Positions 8,546 to 17,921 of a DNA stretch of 64,000 bases are shown one piece after another (position 1 is the stretch's first letter; every line of letters begins with the position of its first letter). The stretch spans positions 2,036,001-2,100,000 of the forward strand of contig NZ_CP018061.1 of NCBI RefSeq assembly GCF_002813755.1, in the 5' to 3' direction. The position numbers were made by a program, and so were the translations under genes. This DNA is from Enterococcus mundtii (lineage in GTDB: Bacteria > Bacillota > Bacilli > Lactobacillales > Enterococcaceae). The notes below the pieces were generated by a model. The model searched no databases and was not told where the DNA came from. It saw only the letters and a program-made list of their open reading frames with translations.

Positions 8546-9591
8546 CAAATCGCCCTCCGATACTTCAAATGGCCTAAATAGCATAAAAGTGTAATGGGAA
8601 TCGAAAGGACAATGCCTAGACTTCCGCTGATCACACGTAGCAATTCCAACGAGAGATGTAGCTCAATCGCATCTCTCAAGGGCCAACCATTGTTAAAGTA
8701 AACAAGTAACATCGGGATCGTTCCACTGACGTATACGAATAGTAAGATATTCGTCATGGAGCCAATTACATCTTGTCCTACCATTTGACCAGACTGCCAT
8801 AATCGTTTCATCGTTATTTTTGGTTGTTTACTCACCAACTCATCTAAAGTTGTCGTGACTGTGACAACTGTATCCAATACCCCACCTGTCATCCCTACTA
8901 ATAAACTAGCTAAAAAAACGGAACGATACGGTCGAGTCAAGTAACTCATTTCCTCATAACGTAATCCTTGATCGTTCAAATAATCCATTGCGAACAAACA
9001 AATTAGAAAAGCTACACCTACACTCGTCATGGTTGCGACGATTTTTATCAGTCCACCTTGTTGCCAACCATCTAAGGCAAAAACGCAAATGATCGTTCCT
9101 AGAAAGACAAAAAGCACACTCGTCATCACCAAAGATATCCCTTGGATCTGCGTGAAACCTTGAAGAAGTAAAATCAATAACAAGAGATTGAGCCCTACAC
9201 TGATCAAAGTGAATATGCCTGCTTTTCCGCCTACGAATAAGAGCGCGCAGATAAATAAACTTGTAAAAAGGAATAACCATCCGTCATTCTTTTTGCTGAG
9301 TATCTGCCATTCATCCCCGATTTTTCGTACGAGATAAAGTTGATTCGTCTTAACTTTTGCATGTTCGATCTGATTTTCTTGGTGCGGAATAAACAGAGTG
9401 AGTTCTGTTCCTTTCGCTTGCGTATTCATCAATTCTCCTTTGATTACTTGTTGTTCATTTTCTAGCGATACTTGCTGTACTTGCATGATTGGGTCTTCGT
9501 ACCATTCAGTGGCATGTTGGATTACCCATGCGGCTACAAAACAACTACAAAGAATCAAACATTTGATCAATAATCGATTTTTTTTGTACAT
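8545..9591 (-). CDS. YibE/F family membrane protein (first of pair)
   Basis: A 348-residue protein with an N-terminal membrane helix (LLIKCLILCSCFVAAWVIQ), an extracellular segment of about 90 residues containing a beta-rich region, then a cluster of seven or so membrane helices. LVGMTGGVLDTVVTVTTTLD is the counterpart of the second protein's conserved stretch. The start at 9591 (MYKKNRLL) follows AAAGGAAGG; an earlier in-frame ATG lies 26 codons upstream without a clear site. It is translationally coupled to the next gene. Function unknown. Confidence 0.8.
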   Translation of the reverse strand: MYKKNRLLIKCLILCSCFVAAWVIQHATEWYEDPIMQVQQVSLENEQQVIKGELMNTQAKGTELTLFIPHQENQIEHAKVKTNQLYLVRKIGDEWQILSKKNDGWLFLFTSLFICALLFVGGKAGIFTLISVGLNLLLLILLLQGFTQIQGISLVMTSVLFVFLGTIICVFALDGWQQGGLIKIVATMTSVGVAFLICLFAMDYLNDQGLRYEEMSYLTRPYRSVFLASLLVGMTGGVLDTVVTVTTTLDELVSKQPKITMKRLWQSGQMVGQDVIGSMTNILLFVYVSGTIPMLLVYFNNGWPLRDAIELHLSLELLRVISGSLGIVLSIPITLLCYLGHLKYRRAI

Positions 9592-9603
9592 ACGCCTTCC
9601 TTT

Positions 9604-9726
9604 CAGAGGTTGTGAAAGAAGCGACTTGACCTGAGCAGTAAGATAGAAAATTGAAAAATAGTTTTTCATATTTTAAAATTTTTTAGCTTAGTGTTGAAGA
9701 TCAGCTTCTTGAACACCGTCTATTCG
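9604..9726. repeat. Intergenic repeat, copy E (basic repeat ends)
   Basis: It begins CAGAGGTTGTGAAAGAAGCG and ends GCTTCTTGAACACCGTC, closely matching the ends of the copies at 35667-35789 (reverse orientation) and 37964-38023. The middle is AT-rich and unrelated to the others. It makes up much of the 347-bp gene-free stretch 9592-9938; I see no gene there. Confidence 0.65.
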
Positions 9727-9834
9727 TTTTTAGAAGGAACAGGATATCTACTAATGTACCCGATCCTTAAAATTTATGAAATGGATAACAACAAACAATT
9801 AATCATCACCAAATCTCGAATAATTGTCTTCTAT

Positions 9835-9894
9835 ATTAATAAAAAAGCCAACTTCCAAAAATATATCTCTTTTTCGGAAGTTGGCGCTTATTTC
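9835..9894 (-). terminator. Palindromic repeat copy B acting as terminator of the pst operon
   Basis: Arms GCCAACTTCC (9847-9856) and GGAAGTTGGC (9876-9885) form a perfect 10-bp stem. On the minus strand a TTTTTT run follows directly, 45 nt after the phoU stop codon, so it should end pstSCABB-phoU mRNA. The right end, CGCTTATTTC, and the TTTTCGGA inner arm match the palindrome at 35700-35759, so the terminator is a member of a dispersed repeat family. Confidence 0.7.
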
Positions 9895-9938
9895 TCAGAA
9901 ATACTGATCAGCATTTGACAAAAATCAGCGAATGATTT

Positions 9939-10625
9939 TTATCTTTGATTAGTCTCTTCGTTATGATTTGTGTTCAACTCAGTGATTTTACCTGTAGCTA
10001 GATACACGATCCATTCACAGATATTTGTTACGTAATCACCAATTCGCTCTAAATAACTTGCTACGTTGACATAGTCCGTTCCACTGATAACAGTTTCGGG
10101 ATTTGCTTGCATATTTTTGATCGTTGCATTGTAGATCCGATTGAAGGATTCATTGACACGATGGTCCATGTTTGCAATCGTACGTGCGTCCTTTTCATCT
10201 GTTTTAACGTAAGCGACTAAGACATTATCTACCATTTTTTTGACATAATCAGACATATCAGAGATTTCTTTTTCGATTTCAGGAATTCTTGTTTCTCCTT
10301 TAAGACGAATCGTTGACTTGGCGATTGATACTGCGTGGTCAGCCATACGCTCTAAATCTGAACTTGCTTTCATGACTGTGATGATCGTTCGTAGATCAGT
10401 TGTCACCGGTTGTTGCAAAGCAATCATTTCAAAACTTTTTTTCTCTAATCGTGTTTCCATATCATTGATTGTAATGTCATTTTCAATTACTTCTTTTGCA
10501 AGAACTTTGTCGTGTTTTGTATAAGAGCGCACTGATTTATGCACGGCATTGCTAACCATCATTCCCATTTCGTAAAATTGATTATGAAGGTTCAATAATT
10601 CTTCTTCAAATTGTGTTCGTAACAT
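9939..10625 (-). CDS. phoU: Phosphate signalling complex protein PhoU
   Basis: A 228-residue, all-helical cytoplasmic protein with two PhoU three-helix repeats (about residues 15-105 and 120-210). The metal-binding type motif ESDLERMADHAV appears here as SSDLERMADHAVSIA (about 89-103), with its second-repeat partner SYLERIGDYVTNICEW. PhoU restrains Pst transport and the Pho regulon when phosphate is plentiful. It is the last gene of the pst operon, 12 bp after pstB, and a strong hairpin follows. Normal length. Confidence 0.95.
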   Translation of the reverse strand: MLRTQFEEELLNLHNQFYEMGMMVSNAVHKSVRSYTKHDKVLAKEVIENDITINDMETRLEKKSFEMIALQQPVTTDLRTIITVMKASSDLERMADHAVSIAKSTIRLKGETRIPEIEKEISDMSDYVKKMVDNVLVAYVKTDEKDARTIANMDHRVNESFNRIYNATIKNMQANPETVISGTDYVNVASYLERIGDYVTNICEWIVYLATGKITELNTNHNEETNQR

Positions 10626-10637
10626 CCTCTTTCCTCC

Positions 10638-11396
10638 TTATCCGAATCGTCCTGAGATATAATCTTCCGTTTCTTTTTTATCAGGATTCATAAATATTTT
10701 TTTCGTATTGTTGAACTCGATCAAATTGCCATCTAAGAAGAAAGCTGTTTTGTCTGAGATACGTGATGCTTGTGACATATTGTGAGTCACAATGATCATC
10801 GTATAGCGTTCTCTTAACTCTAATAACATACTTTCTATTTTACCAGTAGAGACTGGATCTAAGGCACTAGTTGGCTCATCTAATAAAATAATTTCTGGAT
10901 TGACAGCTAACACACGGGCAATACACACTCGCTGTTGTTGTCCACCTGATAAAGACAACGCACTTTTATGCAATTTATCTTTGACATCTTCCCAAACAGA
11001 TGCTGCTTTCAAGCTCTCTTCTACTACTTGGTCTAACACTTTTTTGTCTTTTTCACCTTTGATTTTCAACCCATAAATGACATTTTCATAGATGGAGAAT
11101 GGAAAAGGATTTGGTTGTTGGAACACCATACCGATTTCTTTACGTAGTCCAACGATATCCGTTTTAGGACTGTAAATATCATTGCCCTTGTAAACGACAC
11201 TACCAGTGATCGTTACACCTGGGATCAAATCATTCATACGATTCAATGAACGTAAATAAGTAGATTTCCCACAACCAGATGGTCCGATCATTGCAGTGAT
11301 CTCGCCTTTATTGAAACTTAGATCAATGCCTTTCAAGGCTTCTTTTTCCCCATAATACAGATGAAGATCTTTTGATGAGATAATTTCTTTTGTCAT
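10638..11396 (-). CDS. pstB: Phosphate ABC transporter ATP-binding protein (second PstB)
   Basis: A 252-residue ABC ATPase that powers phosphate import through PstC/PstA. It has Walker [10 protein letters not shown] (about residue 39), the signature LSGGQQQR (about 147), and Walker [12 protein letters not shown]. The sequence [25 protein letters not shown] at the end is typical of PstB. A second, similar pstB lies directly upstream (15 bp). Two tandem pstB genes are common in enterococci, streptococci and lactobacilli. The pair may form a heterodimer or be alternative ATPases. Confidence 0.95.
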   Translation of the reverse strand: MTKEIISSKDLHLYYGEKEALKGIDLSFNKGEITAMIGPSGCGKSTYLRSLNRMNDLIPGVTITGSVVYKGNDIYSPKTDIVGLRKEIGMVFQQPNPFPFSIYENVIYGLKIKGEKDKKVLDQVVEESLKAASVWEDVKDKLHKSALSLSGGQQQRVCIARVLAVNPEIILLDEPTSALDPVSTGKIESMLLELRERYTMIIVTHNMSQASRISDKTAFFLDGNLIEFNNTKKIFMNPDKKETEDYISGRFG

Positions 11397-11411
11397 AGCA
11401 AGTCCTCCGTC

Positions 11412-12218
11412 TTAACCAAAATGACCGGACACATAGTCTTCAGTCGCCTGAATCTTAGGTCTAGTAAATATCTTATTCGTCTTGTCATACTCGATCACAT
11501 TTCCAAGATAGAAGAACGCAGTGTAATCGCTGATCCGGGCAGCTTGTTGCATATTGTGAGTCACAATAATAATCGTATAATCTTCTTTTAAGTTGACTAA
11601 CGTTTCTTCAACAGTCCCAGTTGAAATCGGGTCTAACGCACTCGCTGGTTCATCAAGCAATAAAATATCTGGTTTCATCGCAATTGCACGAGCGATACAA
11701 AGACGTTGCTGTTGTCCACCTGATAACGCCAAAGCACTTTTATTCAAACTATCTTTGACTTGATCCCATAATGCCGCTTGCTTCAAACTAGTTTCGACGA
11801 TCTCATCTAGTTTTTGTTTGTTTTTCTCACCATGCTGTTTCAAGGCAAACGTAATATTGTCATAGATTGATTTACTAAAAGGATTCGGACGTTGGAACAC
11901 CATGCCGATTCGTTTGCGCATTTCGTAAACGTCGATTTGTGGTGCATTGACATCGACATCTTTATACATGATCTTTCCAGTGATCTTCGTATTTGCGATC
12001 CCATCGTTCATTCGATTCAATGAACGTAGATAAGTGGACTTCCCACACCCTGATGGTCCGATCAATGCAGTGATTTTATTCTTTTCAAATTCAAGATTGA
12101 CACCTTTAATGGCTTCGTTATCGCCATACCATACATGCAAATCATCTGTATATAGCGCGATATCTTTTTCAGCGCCCATTTTGATGATGTTGGTTTCATT
12201 CATATTATATTCTTTCAT
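11412..12218 (-). CDS. pstB: Phosphate ABC transporter ATP-binding protein (first PstB)
   Basis: A 268-residue ABC ATPase with Walker [10 protein letters not shown], signature LSGGQQQR and Walker [12 protein letters not shown]. Compared with its downstream paralogue it has an N-terminal extension of about 15 residues ([19 protein letters not shown]). The start at 12218 follows AAGGAG by 10 nt; an internal ATG five codons later is an alternative. It lies 15 bp after pstA in the operon. It couples ATP hydrolysis to phosphate import with the membrane subunits encoded just upstream. Confidence 0.95.
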   Translation of the reverse strand: MKEYNMNETNIIKMGAEKDIALYTDDLHVWYGDNEAIKGVNLEFEKNKITALIGPSGCGKSTYLRSLNRMNDGIANTKITGKIMYKDVDVNAPQIDVYEMRKRIGMVFQRPNPFSKSIYDNITFALKQHGEKNKQKLDEIVETSLKQAALWDQVKDSLNKSALALSGGQQQRLCIARAIAMKPDILLLDEPASALDPISTGTVEETLVNLKEDYTIIIVTHNMQQAARISDYTAFFYLGNVIEYDKTNKIFTRPKIQATEDYVSGHFG

Positions 12219-12232
12219 TCTGCTTCTTCTCC

Positions 12233-13117
12233 TTAAGCTGAAGTCATTTTACGGTGCAGACGTTTTCCAATTGCTCGAGCACCAAAGTTGAATAGTAACA
12301 CAGCGATGATCAATACTGCAGAAGCTCCTGCCGAAACGGAAACCCCATCGGGCATCGTTCCTTCTGTATTGATTTTCCAAATGTGGACAGCTAGTGTTTC
12401 AGCTTGTCGGAAGATACCGATCGGGCTGGAAATGCTAAATGGATTCCAGTTAGTAAAATCTAAGGCTGGCGCACTTTGACCAGCGGTATAGATCAACGCT
12501 GCGGCCTCACCGAAAATACGGCCAGAACTCAAGATGACCCCCGTCAAAATACCTGGTGTCGCTTCAGGAACAACGACACGAAGCACTGTTTCCCAACGAG
12601 ACAATCCTAGAGCTAAACCAGCTTCACGTTGTGTATAATGAACAGCTTGTAAAGATTCTTCGACTGTCCGAGTCAATAAAGGCAAGTTGAATACGGTTAA
12701 TGCCAAGGCACCTGAAATGATCGAGAACCCATATTGGAATTGGATAACGAAAACCAAGAAACCAAAGAGACCGACAACGACAGAAGGCAATGAGCTAAGA
12801 ATCTCAATGGATGTGCGGATCACATCTGTCAACCAGTTCTTCCCTGCATATTCAGATAAATAGATCCCTGCACCGAGTGAAATCGGAAAACTGATGATCA
12901 TCGTGATGATCAGTAAATAGATGGAGTTGAATAATTGGATACCGATCCCGCCACCTTCTTGATACGCTTTTGATGGTTCAGTCAAGAATGACCATGAGAT
13001 ATGCGGGATACCGCGAACTAAAATATAAAGAAGCAACGCAGCGAGGATCAGGACGATGATGCCTGAAATCACATATAAGACACCTGTTGCTATTTTATCA
13101 GAACGTTTTGCATTCAT
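12233..13117 (-). CDS. pstA: Phosphate ABC transporter permease PstA
   Basis: A 294-residue membrane protein with six hydrophobic helices. The EAA loop that contacts the ATPase reads [19 protein letters not shown] (about residues 178-196). It forms the phosphate channel with PstC. Its ATG overlaps the pstC stop codon (TAATG), so the two permeases are translationally coupled and made in equal amounts. Typical length and position in the operon. Confidence 0.95.
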   Translation of the reverse strand: MNAKRSDKIATGVLYVISGIIVLILAALLLYILVRGIPHISWSFLTEPSKAYQEGGGIGIQLFNSIYLLIITMIISFPISLGAGIYLSEYAGKNWLTDVIRTSIEILSSLPSVVVGLFGFLVFVIQFQYGFSIISGALALTVFNLPLLTRTVEESLQAVHYTQREAGLALGLSRWETVLRVVVPEATPGILTGVILSSGRIFGEAAALIYTAGQSAPALDFTNWNPFSISSPIGIFRQAETLAVHIWKINTEGTMPDGVSVSAGASAVLIIAVLLFNFGARAIGKRLHRKMTSA

Positions 13118-14037
13118 TATTTCAATTCTCCCTTCTTACCAATCAAGCGGATAACGATATTAAAGAATAATGACATCAAGAGTAGGATCAAGGCTAAAGA
13201 CCATAACACGTTGTTTTCAACGGTACCCATGATCGTATTACCGATACCCATCGTCAAGATCGATGTCAGCGTTGCAGCTGGAGTGGTAAAGCTTGTTGGC
13301 ATCAATGCCGCATTACCGATAACCATTTGGATCGCTAAGGCTTCACCAAAGGCACGAGCCATCCCAAAGACGATAGCTGTCAAGATCCCAGGAATTGCTG
13401 CACGTAAGACTACTTTATATGTGGTTTGCCATCTCGTTGCGCCCAACGCAAGGGAAGCTTCACGATAGTGTCTTGGTACGGCTTTTAACGCATCGACTGT
13501 CATCGTCGTAACCGTTGGTAAGATCATTACGAACAACACAAATGTTCCGGCTAAAATACCAAAACCAGTTCCGCCAAAAATGCCACGAATGAATGGAACG
13601 ATGACGGATAGACCGATAAAACCATAAACAACTGAAGGAATACCTACAAGCAGTTCAATGACCGGTTGTAAAATCTTTGTTCCGTTTTTCGGAGAGATTT
13701 CTGTCATGAACACAGCTGCTCCGATGGCAAAAGGTGTTGCAATGATCGCAGATAAAAAAGTAACGATAAACGAACCCGCGATCATTGGTAGGGCTCCTAC
13801 CATTGGTTTTCCATCAGGTCCGAGTGCGCTCGGATTCCAATTTGTTCCAAATAAGAAATCAAAAACATTGATTTTATCAACAAAAAAGGTCGCTAACCCT
13901 TTGCTGGCAACAAAATAAAATATTGCTAAAACAACCACTACAATCAATGCAATACATAAAAAGCTGATAAACTTTCCACGTTGTTCCATTTTCGAGCGCT
14001 TGGATTTAGTTACTAGTGCTTTTTTTACATCTTCCAC
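13117..14037 (-). CDS. pstC: Phosphate ABC transporter permease PstC
   Basis: A 306-residue membrane protein with six core helices preceded by a basic N-terminal tail (KKALVTKSKRSKMEQRGK). The EAA loop reads YREASLALGATRWQTTYKVV. A periplasm-side insert, TNWNPSALGPDGKPMVGALP, is typical of PstC proteins. It is coupled to pstA by TAATG overlap. A gap of 115 bp separates it from pstS, with no clear terminator, so read-through from the pstS promoter is expected. Confidence 0.95.
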   Translation of the reverse strand: MEDVKKALVTKSKRSKMEQRGKFISFLCIALIVVVVLAIFYFVASKGLATFFVDKINVFDFLFGTNWNPSALGPDGKPMVGALPMIAGSFIVTFLSAIIATPFAIGAAVFMTEISPKNGTKILQPVIELLVGIPSVVYGFIGLSVIVPFIRGIFGGTGFGILAGTFVLFVMILPTVTTMTVDALKAVPRHYREASLALGATRWQTTYKVVLRAAIPGILTAIVFGMARAFGEALAIQMVIGNAALMPTSFTTPAATLTSILTMGIGNTIMGTVENNVLWSLALILLLMSLFFNIVIRLIGKKGELK

Positions 14038-14152
14038 AGATGATTCCTCCTTGGTCCTTTAACATACCTATACAGTCTACTAAGCGAATATCAATTTGAT
14101 TTTAATAACATGTAAATTTTTTGCTAACTTTGTAAATTTTGTGTAAAGATGG

Positions 14153-15007
14153 TTAATTCACCACATTACCTTCCCAATCGCGTTCAACTTTCATACTCGA
14201 CACTGGAATATAGCCTAAATCACCGACAATATTTTTTTGCACTTCATCTGATAAGATATAGGCTAAAAAGTCTTTCGTTAATTGACTTGTGTCTTTTCGC
14301 GTATACATATGCTCATATGCCCAAATCGTCCAATCATTCGTTGTGACATTCTCGTCTGTTGGCTCAACTCCGTCGATTTTCAGTGTATCCACATCTTTTG
14401 ATACGTAAGAGAATGCGACATAGCTGATTGCTCCTGGCGTATCAGCAACGATTTGACGGACCATTCCACTAGAATCTTGCTCCTGGGAACGAATCGCTGT
14501 TTCACCGTCTAAGACCCATTTTTCAAAAGTAGCTCTCGTTCCACTACCTGCTGCACGGTTCAAGATCACGATTGGCTGATCTTTTCCACCTAGTTGTTTC
14601 CAGTTCGTCAGTTCACCAGTAAATACTTTTTTCAAATCTTCCATCGAAATGTTTTCGATGCCGACCTCTTTATTGACAATTGGTGTGATGCCCACTACTG
14701 CTACTCGATGGTCGATCAGTGCGGACGCATCGATCCCTGATTTCTCCTCTGCGAACAAATCGGAATTACCAATCTCAACAGCGCCTGATTGGACTTGCGA
14801 TAAACCAGTACCACTTCCGCCACCTTGTACATTAACAAATTTGCCGGGATTTTCTGATTGATATGTCTCAGCAACCGTTTCAACTAAAGGTTGTAAAGCG
14901 GATGATCCCACCGCTGTGATCGATTCTCCTTGGTCGACCAGGTTTGAACACCCAGACATTGTTATAAATAGTGCTATCATTGGTATTATTAATCGTAATT
15001 TTTTCAT
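14153..15007 (-). CDS. pstS: Phosphate-binding lipoprotein PstS
   Basis: A 284-residue substrate-binding protein. The signal peptide ends in a lipobox, ITMSGC (Cys about residue 20), so it should be lipidated by Lgt and anchored to the outer face of the membrane. Phosphate-contacting motifs GSSALQPLV, GGGSGTGLSQV and NRAAGSGTRATFEKW are clear. It is the first gene of the pst operon and hands phosphate to PstCA. A sigma-A-like promoter lies upstream, divergent from a small RNA candidate. Confidence 0.96.
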   Translation of the reverse strand: MKKLRLIIPMIALFITMSGCSNLVDQGESITAVGSSALQPLVETVAETYQSENPGKFVNVQGGGSGTGLSQVQSGAVEIGNSDLFAEEKSGIDASALIDHRVAVVGITPIVNKEVGIENISMEDLKKVFTGELTNWKQLGGKDQPIVILNRAAGSGTRATFEKWVLDGETAIRSQEQDSSGMVRQIVADTPGAISYVAFSYVSKDVDTLKIDGVEPTDENVTTNDWTIWAYEHMYTRKDTSQLTKDFLAYILSDEVQKNIVGDLGYIPVSSMKVERDWEGNVVN

Positions 15008-15038
15008 TAGAAATCTCCTTCAATCCTAAAGTATTTCC

Positions 15039-15066
15039 ATTTTAACATTTTCACTATTACTTGAAA
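15039..15066 (-). promoter_or_regulatory. Putative pstS promoter
   Basis: On the minus strand, TTTCAA (15061-15066) and TAAAAT (15039-15044) are 16 bp apart, just upstream of the pstS ribosome binding site GAAGGAG. The very AT-rich stretch at 15067-15120 could hold PhoP/PhoB boxes, but I could not identify a clear direct-repeat box. Confidence 0.45.
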
Positions 15067-15141
15067 ATCAATTGATTTTATTAAATAACAAATAATTTAA
15101 TTTAATTAAAAAAAATACTATCTCAATAAATTTTTCTATGC

Positions 15142-15147
15142 TATACT
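15142..15147 (+). promoter_or_regulatory. Extended -10 element for the small RNA candidate
   Basis: TGC-TATACT is an extended -10 (TGn plus a near-consensus hexamer). No strong -35 is seen, as is common for extended -10 promoters. A transcript would begin near 15154, exactly where the 5' strand of a long stem begins. Confidence 0.5.
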
Positions 15148-15153
15148 GGCATT

Positions 15154-15344
15154 GAAATGTGTCTCTGTATCAAGCAAGCATTAACTTATTTCTTGCTTTC
15201 CCCAAAAAACAAGAAATACCCCAAAAGTTAATTCCCGCTCTTGCGAGACGCTTTCTCCATTTCTTGTAATAAAACTACAGAAATGGCCCCGATAGAAAAG
15301 GACATGAAAGTCTGCTCTTATGAGTGTATTTCATGTCCTTTTTT
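15154..15344 (+). ncRNA. Structured small RNA candidate with C-rich loops, between pstS and cls
   Basis: There is no coding frame, but a promoter-like -10 sits just upstream and a strong terminator ends it (about 190 nt). Domain 1 is closed by GAAA-(T)-GTGTCTC (15154-15165) pairing with GAGACGC-TTTC (15245-15255). Inside it, ATTAACTT/ATTTCTTG (15180-15195) pairs with CAAGAAAT (15210-15217) and AAGTTAAT (15225-15232). Domain 2 is a hairpin CCATTTC...GAAATGG (15257-15285). Unpaired CCCC or CCC stretches occur at about 15200, 15219, 15234 and 15287, like the C-rich loops of sRNAs that bind Shine-Dalgarno sequences. I cannot assign it to a named family. 6S RNA is less likely because the fold is several hairpins, not one long one. 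Confidence 0.6.
15296..15344 (+). terminator. Terminator of the small RNA, probably shared with cls
   Basis: AAAAGGACATGAAA (15296-15309) pairs with TTTCATGTCCTTTT (15329-15342), followed by more T. The opposite strand also ends in TTTT, 11 nt past the cls stop codon, so the hairpin can serve both directions. Confidence 0.75.
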
Positions 15345-15354
15345 GTTCAGTTTT

Positions 15355-16803
15355 TTACAAGAGTGGCGAAACAAGTCGAGCCAATCCTTCTTTTAGCTTG
15401 ATCATCCAGCCCCGAGCCTCGTAACGTTCTTTTGTCAAACGATCAGAAACCTTTGAATCTTCAAAAAATGCCCCTCGCACTTGGGTAGCGATCCGTTCGT
15501 CATAGATCAGTGTATTGACCTCAAAATCTAACCGGAAAGAACGAACGTCGATATTTGCTGAACCTACAGAAACGATCCCGCTATCGATGATCATTGTTTT
15601 CGCATGGATGAATCCATTCTCATATGTTTCAATGACAGCACCATATTCGATCAATTCAGCGGCAAAAGAATACGTTGCCCAATAGACTAATGGATGATCT
15701 GGTTTATTTGGGATCTGCAAATGGACCTTTACACCGGATAACAATGCCAATTTCAACGCTTCATGGATTGATTCATCTGGAATATAATAAGGCGTTTGGA
15801 TCAAAATCTCCCGCTTAGCCAATGAGATCATTTTAAGGTACGTCATTTTGATTTGTTCATGTTCTGAATCAGGTCCACTCGTCACGACCTGTAAGGCAAT
15901 CTCACCAGTTGATGCAATACTTGGGAAAAAGCGCGCCGCATAGTTTACTTCTTTTGTATGTTGAGAATTCCAATCCATCAAGAAGCGATTTTGTAACGCA
16001 TAGACTCCTTCACCATAGATACGCAAATGATTATCTCGCCAATAACCAAATTTTTGCACGAGACCCAAATACTCATTTCCCACATTGAATCCACCCGTAT
16101 AACCAATTTTCCCATCGATTACTACGATCTTTCGATGATTTCGATAATTGATTCGCGGGTTCAGATAAGGAACAAAAAGCGGAAAAAAGAAAGCAACTTC
16201 TCCACCAGCTTCTTTTAACTCATGGAAAAATTTGGTTGAAACTTCCGTCGATCCCCATGCATCCAGTAAAACTCTTACTTGCACCCCTCTGCGGACAGCA
16301 GAAGTCAATGCTTGGCATACCTCGATCCCTAAGCTATCGCTACGATAAATATAATATTGTAGATGGATATGATCAGTTGCCTGTTCAATGTCCTCGATCA
16401 AACGATCAAATTTTTCTCTTCCATCGGTGAACAGCGTAACGTCATTGCTTGTGGTATACAGTGTGCTTTCTCCAACAGTTAACATATAAATCAACTGTTT
16501 GACATCCACTTGCCCAGTCGGAGGATGTGGATATAATCCCCGCATCAATGCCTGTCGATCCTCTTCGATTTCTAAGTTCTTACCGATCTTTCCTTGGATC
16601 TTCAAATCAAAAATCTTATCTTTTGAAATCCCACGTCCAAAGAAAATGTAAAGGAAAAACCCTAGGATCGGGATAAAAGTCAGTACAAGTAACCATGCCC
16701 AAGTTTGAGCAGTTTCTTTTCTTTCGGTAAAAACGATCACTAAAGATAATAATGTATTCGTAAGTAGTAAGATCGTCGAAAAATTGTCAAAAATAATATC
16801 CAT
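15355..16803 (-). CDS. cls: Cardiolipin synthase
   Basis: A 482-residue membrane enzyme joining two phosphatidylglycerol molecules into cardiolipin. Two N-terminal membrane helices (about 7-25 and 35-57) precede two phospholipase D domains. The two HKD motifs are NHRKIVVIDGKIGYTGG (about 220-236) and IHAKTMIIDSGIVSVGSAN (about 398-416). The start at 16803 follows GAGGTGAGG; longer in-frame extensions lack a site. Substitutions in cls are a known route to daptomycin resistance in enterococci; none can be judged from this sequence alone. Confidence 0.95.
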   Translation of the reverse strand: MDIIFDNFSTILLLTNTLLSLVIVFTERKETAQTWAWLLVLTFIPILGFFLYIFFGRGISKDKIFDLKIQGKIGKNLEIEEDRQALMRGLYPHPPTGQVDVKQLIYMLTVGESTLYTTSNDVTLFTDGREKFDRLIEDIEQATDHIHLQYYIYRSDSLGIEVCQALTSAVRRGVQVRVLLDAWGSTEVSTKFFHELKEAGGEVAFFFPLFVPYLNPRINYRNHRKIVVIDGKIGYTGGFNVGNEYLGLVQKFGYWRDNHLRIYGEGVYALQNRFLMDWNSQHTKEVNYAARFFPSIASTGEIALQVVTSGPDSEHEQIKMTYLKMISLAKREILIQTPYYIPDESIHEALKLALLSGVKVHLQIPNKPDHPLVYWATYSFAAELIEYGAVIETYENGFIHAKTMIIDSGIVSVGSANIDVRSFRLDFEVNTLIYDERIATQVRGAFFEDSKVSDRLTKERYEARGWMIKLKEGLARLVSPLL

Positions 16804-16973
16804 TGCCTCACCTCTTATCCGGCTATCCTCCTTAGGATAGCGAAGTTGTTTTTTAAAGTAAAGAAAAACCACTGATTTGTCTATCAGAAAAACCGACTTT
16901 CTTAGAATACTATAGATAGACAGGATAGAGTAAGTATATTTTTCTATAAAATAGATTTTACGTATAAAAAAAA

Positions 16974-17010
16974 TTTTATAAAAAAAACCAGCAGGATCGC
17001 TCCCACTGGT
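16974..17010 (-). terminator. Terminator after ftsX
   Basis: On the minus strand, ACCAG-TGGGA pairs with TCC-TG-CTGGT and is followed by a long T run. It lies 18 nt past the ftsX stop and ends the prfB-ftsE-ftsX unit. Confidence 0.7.
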
Positions 17011-17027
17011 CTGCTTTATATCTTTGT

Positions 17028-17921
17028 TTAAAATTTCAAAAATCTTCTCATTGAAATAATCGAACCTAATGAACCAATAATGATACCAATACCGGCCATC
17101 AATGCGTCAATTTTCCAAACGATATCCTGTGGCTGTATCAATGAATAATTTGAGCGCAACAAGGTTGGATTGAGCAATCTGTATACTTCCTGATACCCAA
17201 AAGTGAGGATCAATACAGGAATAATGGCTCCGATCAAACCGATCCAACCACCTTCAAGGAAGAAAGGCCAACGGATATAGCCATTCTTGGCACCAACTAA
17301 ACGCATGATCTGGATCTCTCTTTGCCGTGAAATGATCGTGATACGAATCGTATTTGAGATCAAGAACATCGCGACAAACAATAACAAGGCAGCTGCTGCT
17401 AATCCCCATGTACGCACTGCCGCAGCAATATTAAAGATTCGGTCAGACGAAGTACCACCATAATCCGAACGGAAAACATTTTTTAACTTCGCAGCTTCTT
17501 CAGAAACTTCTTTTGTATAAGAAGGTTGTGTCGTTGTTACAACATACACATCGTATAACGGATTACCGTCTCCTTCAAATAAACTCCAAGAATCACCCAT
17601 TTGATCCTGGATTTTCTTTAATTCTTGGTCTTTACTTGAAAATTCAACTTTATTGACATGATCAAGCTCATTCAATTCCTTTTCGAGCGTTTCCATATCT
17701 TTCTCATTCGTTCCGATATCAACGAACACAGAAACATCCACGTTACCTTCGATGTCTTCAGCTAATTTAGTCGCATTCATGATGATTGCCATAAATACTC
17801 CAACTAATGTCAATGTGATCGTTACTGCACTGATTGATGCGACAGTCATCCAACCGTTACGTTTTAAACTTTTGATACTTTCTAATAAATGGCGGAAAAA
17901 GGTTCTAATCATCGTATCCAT
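17028..17921 (-). CDS. ftsX: Cell-division ABC transporter permease FtsX
   Basis: A 297-residue membrane protein that, with FtsE, activates peptidoglycan hydrolases at the septum. A first membrane helix (about 28-50) is followed by an extracellular loop of about 120 residues, then three further helices. The start is uncertain: 17921 (MDTMIRTFF) has GGAAGGGG at good spacing, while 17912 (MIRTFF) matches the usual family N-terminus. Both overlap the end of ftsE, implying coupling. No ATP-binding motif, as expected. Confidence 0.93.
   Translation of the reverse strand: MDTMIRTFFRHLLESIKSLKRNGWMTVASISAVTITLTLVGVFMAIIMNATKLAEDIEGNVDVSVFVDIGTNEKDMETLEKELNELDHVNKVEFSSKDQELKKIQDQMGDSWSLFEGDGNPLYDVYVVTTTQPSYTKEVSEEAAKLKNVFRSDYGGTSSDRIFNIAAAVRTWGLAAAALLLFVAMFLISNTIRITIISRQREIQIMRLVGAKNGYIRWPFFLEGGWIGLIGAIIPVLILTFGYQEVYRLLNPTLLRSNYSLIQPQDIVWKIDALMAGIGIIIGSLGSIISMRRFLKF

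Noticed and set aside
9691..9918. 75-residue plus-strand frame upstream of yibE
   Set aside because: It is made of intergenic repeat and terminator sequence and has no start signal.
10638..12218. Tandem pstB as a recent duplication error
   Set aside because: The two proteins differ along their length and in the N-terminal extension; paired pstB genes are normal in this group.
15154..15344. 6S RNA, tmRNA or RNase P RNA
   Set aside because: The fold is several separate hairpins, the length is wrong for tmRNA and RNase P, and no tag frame or conserved core was seen. 6S is not strictly excluded.
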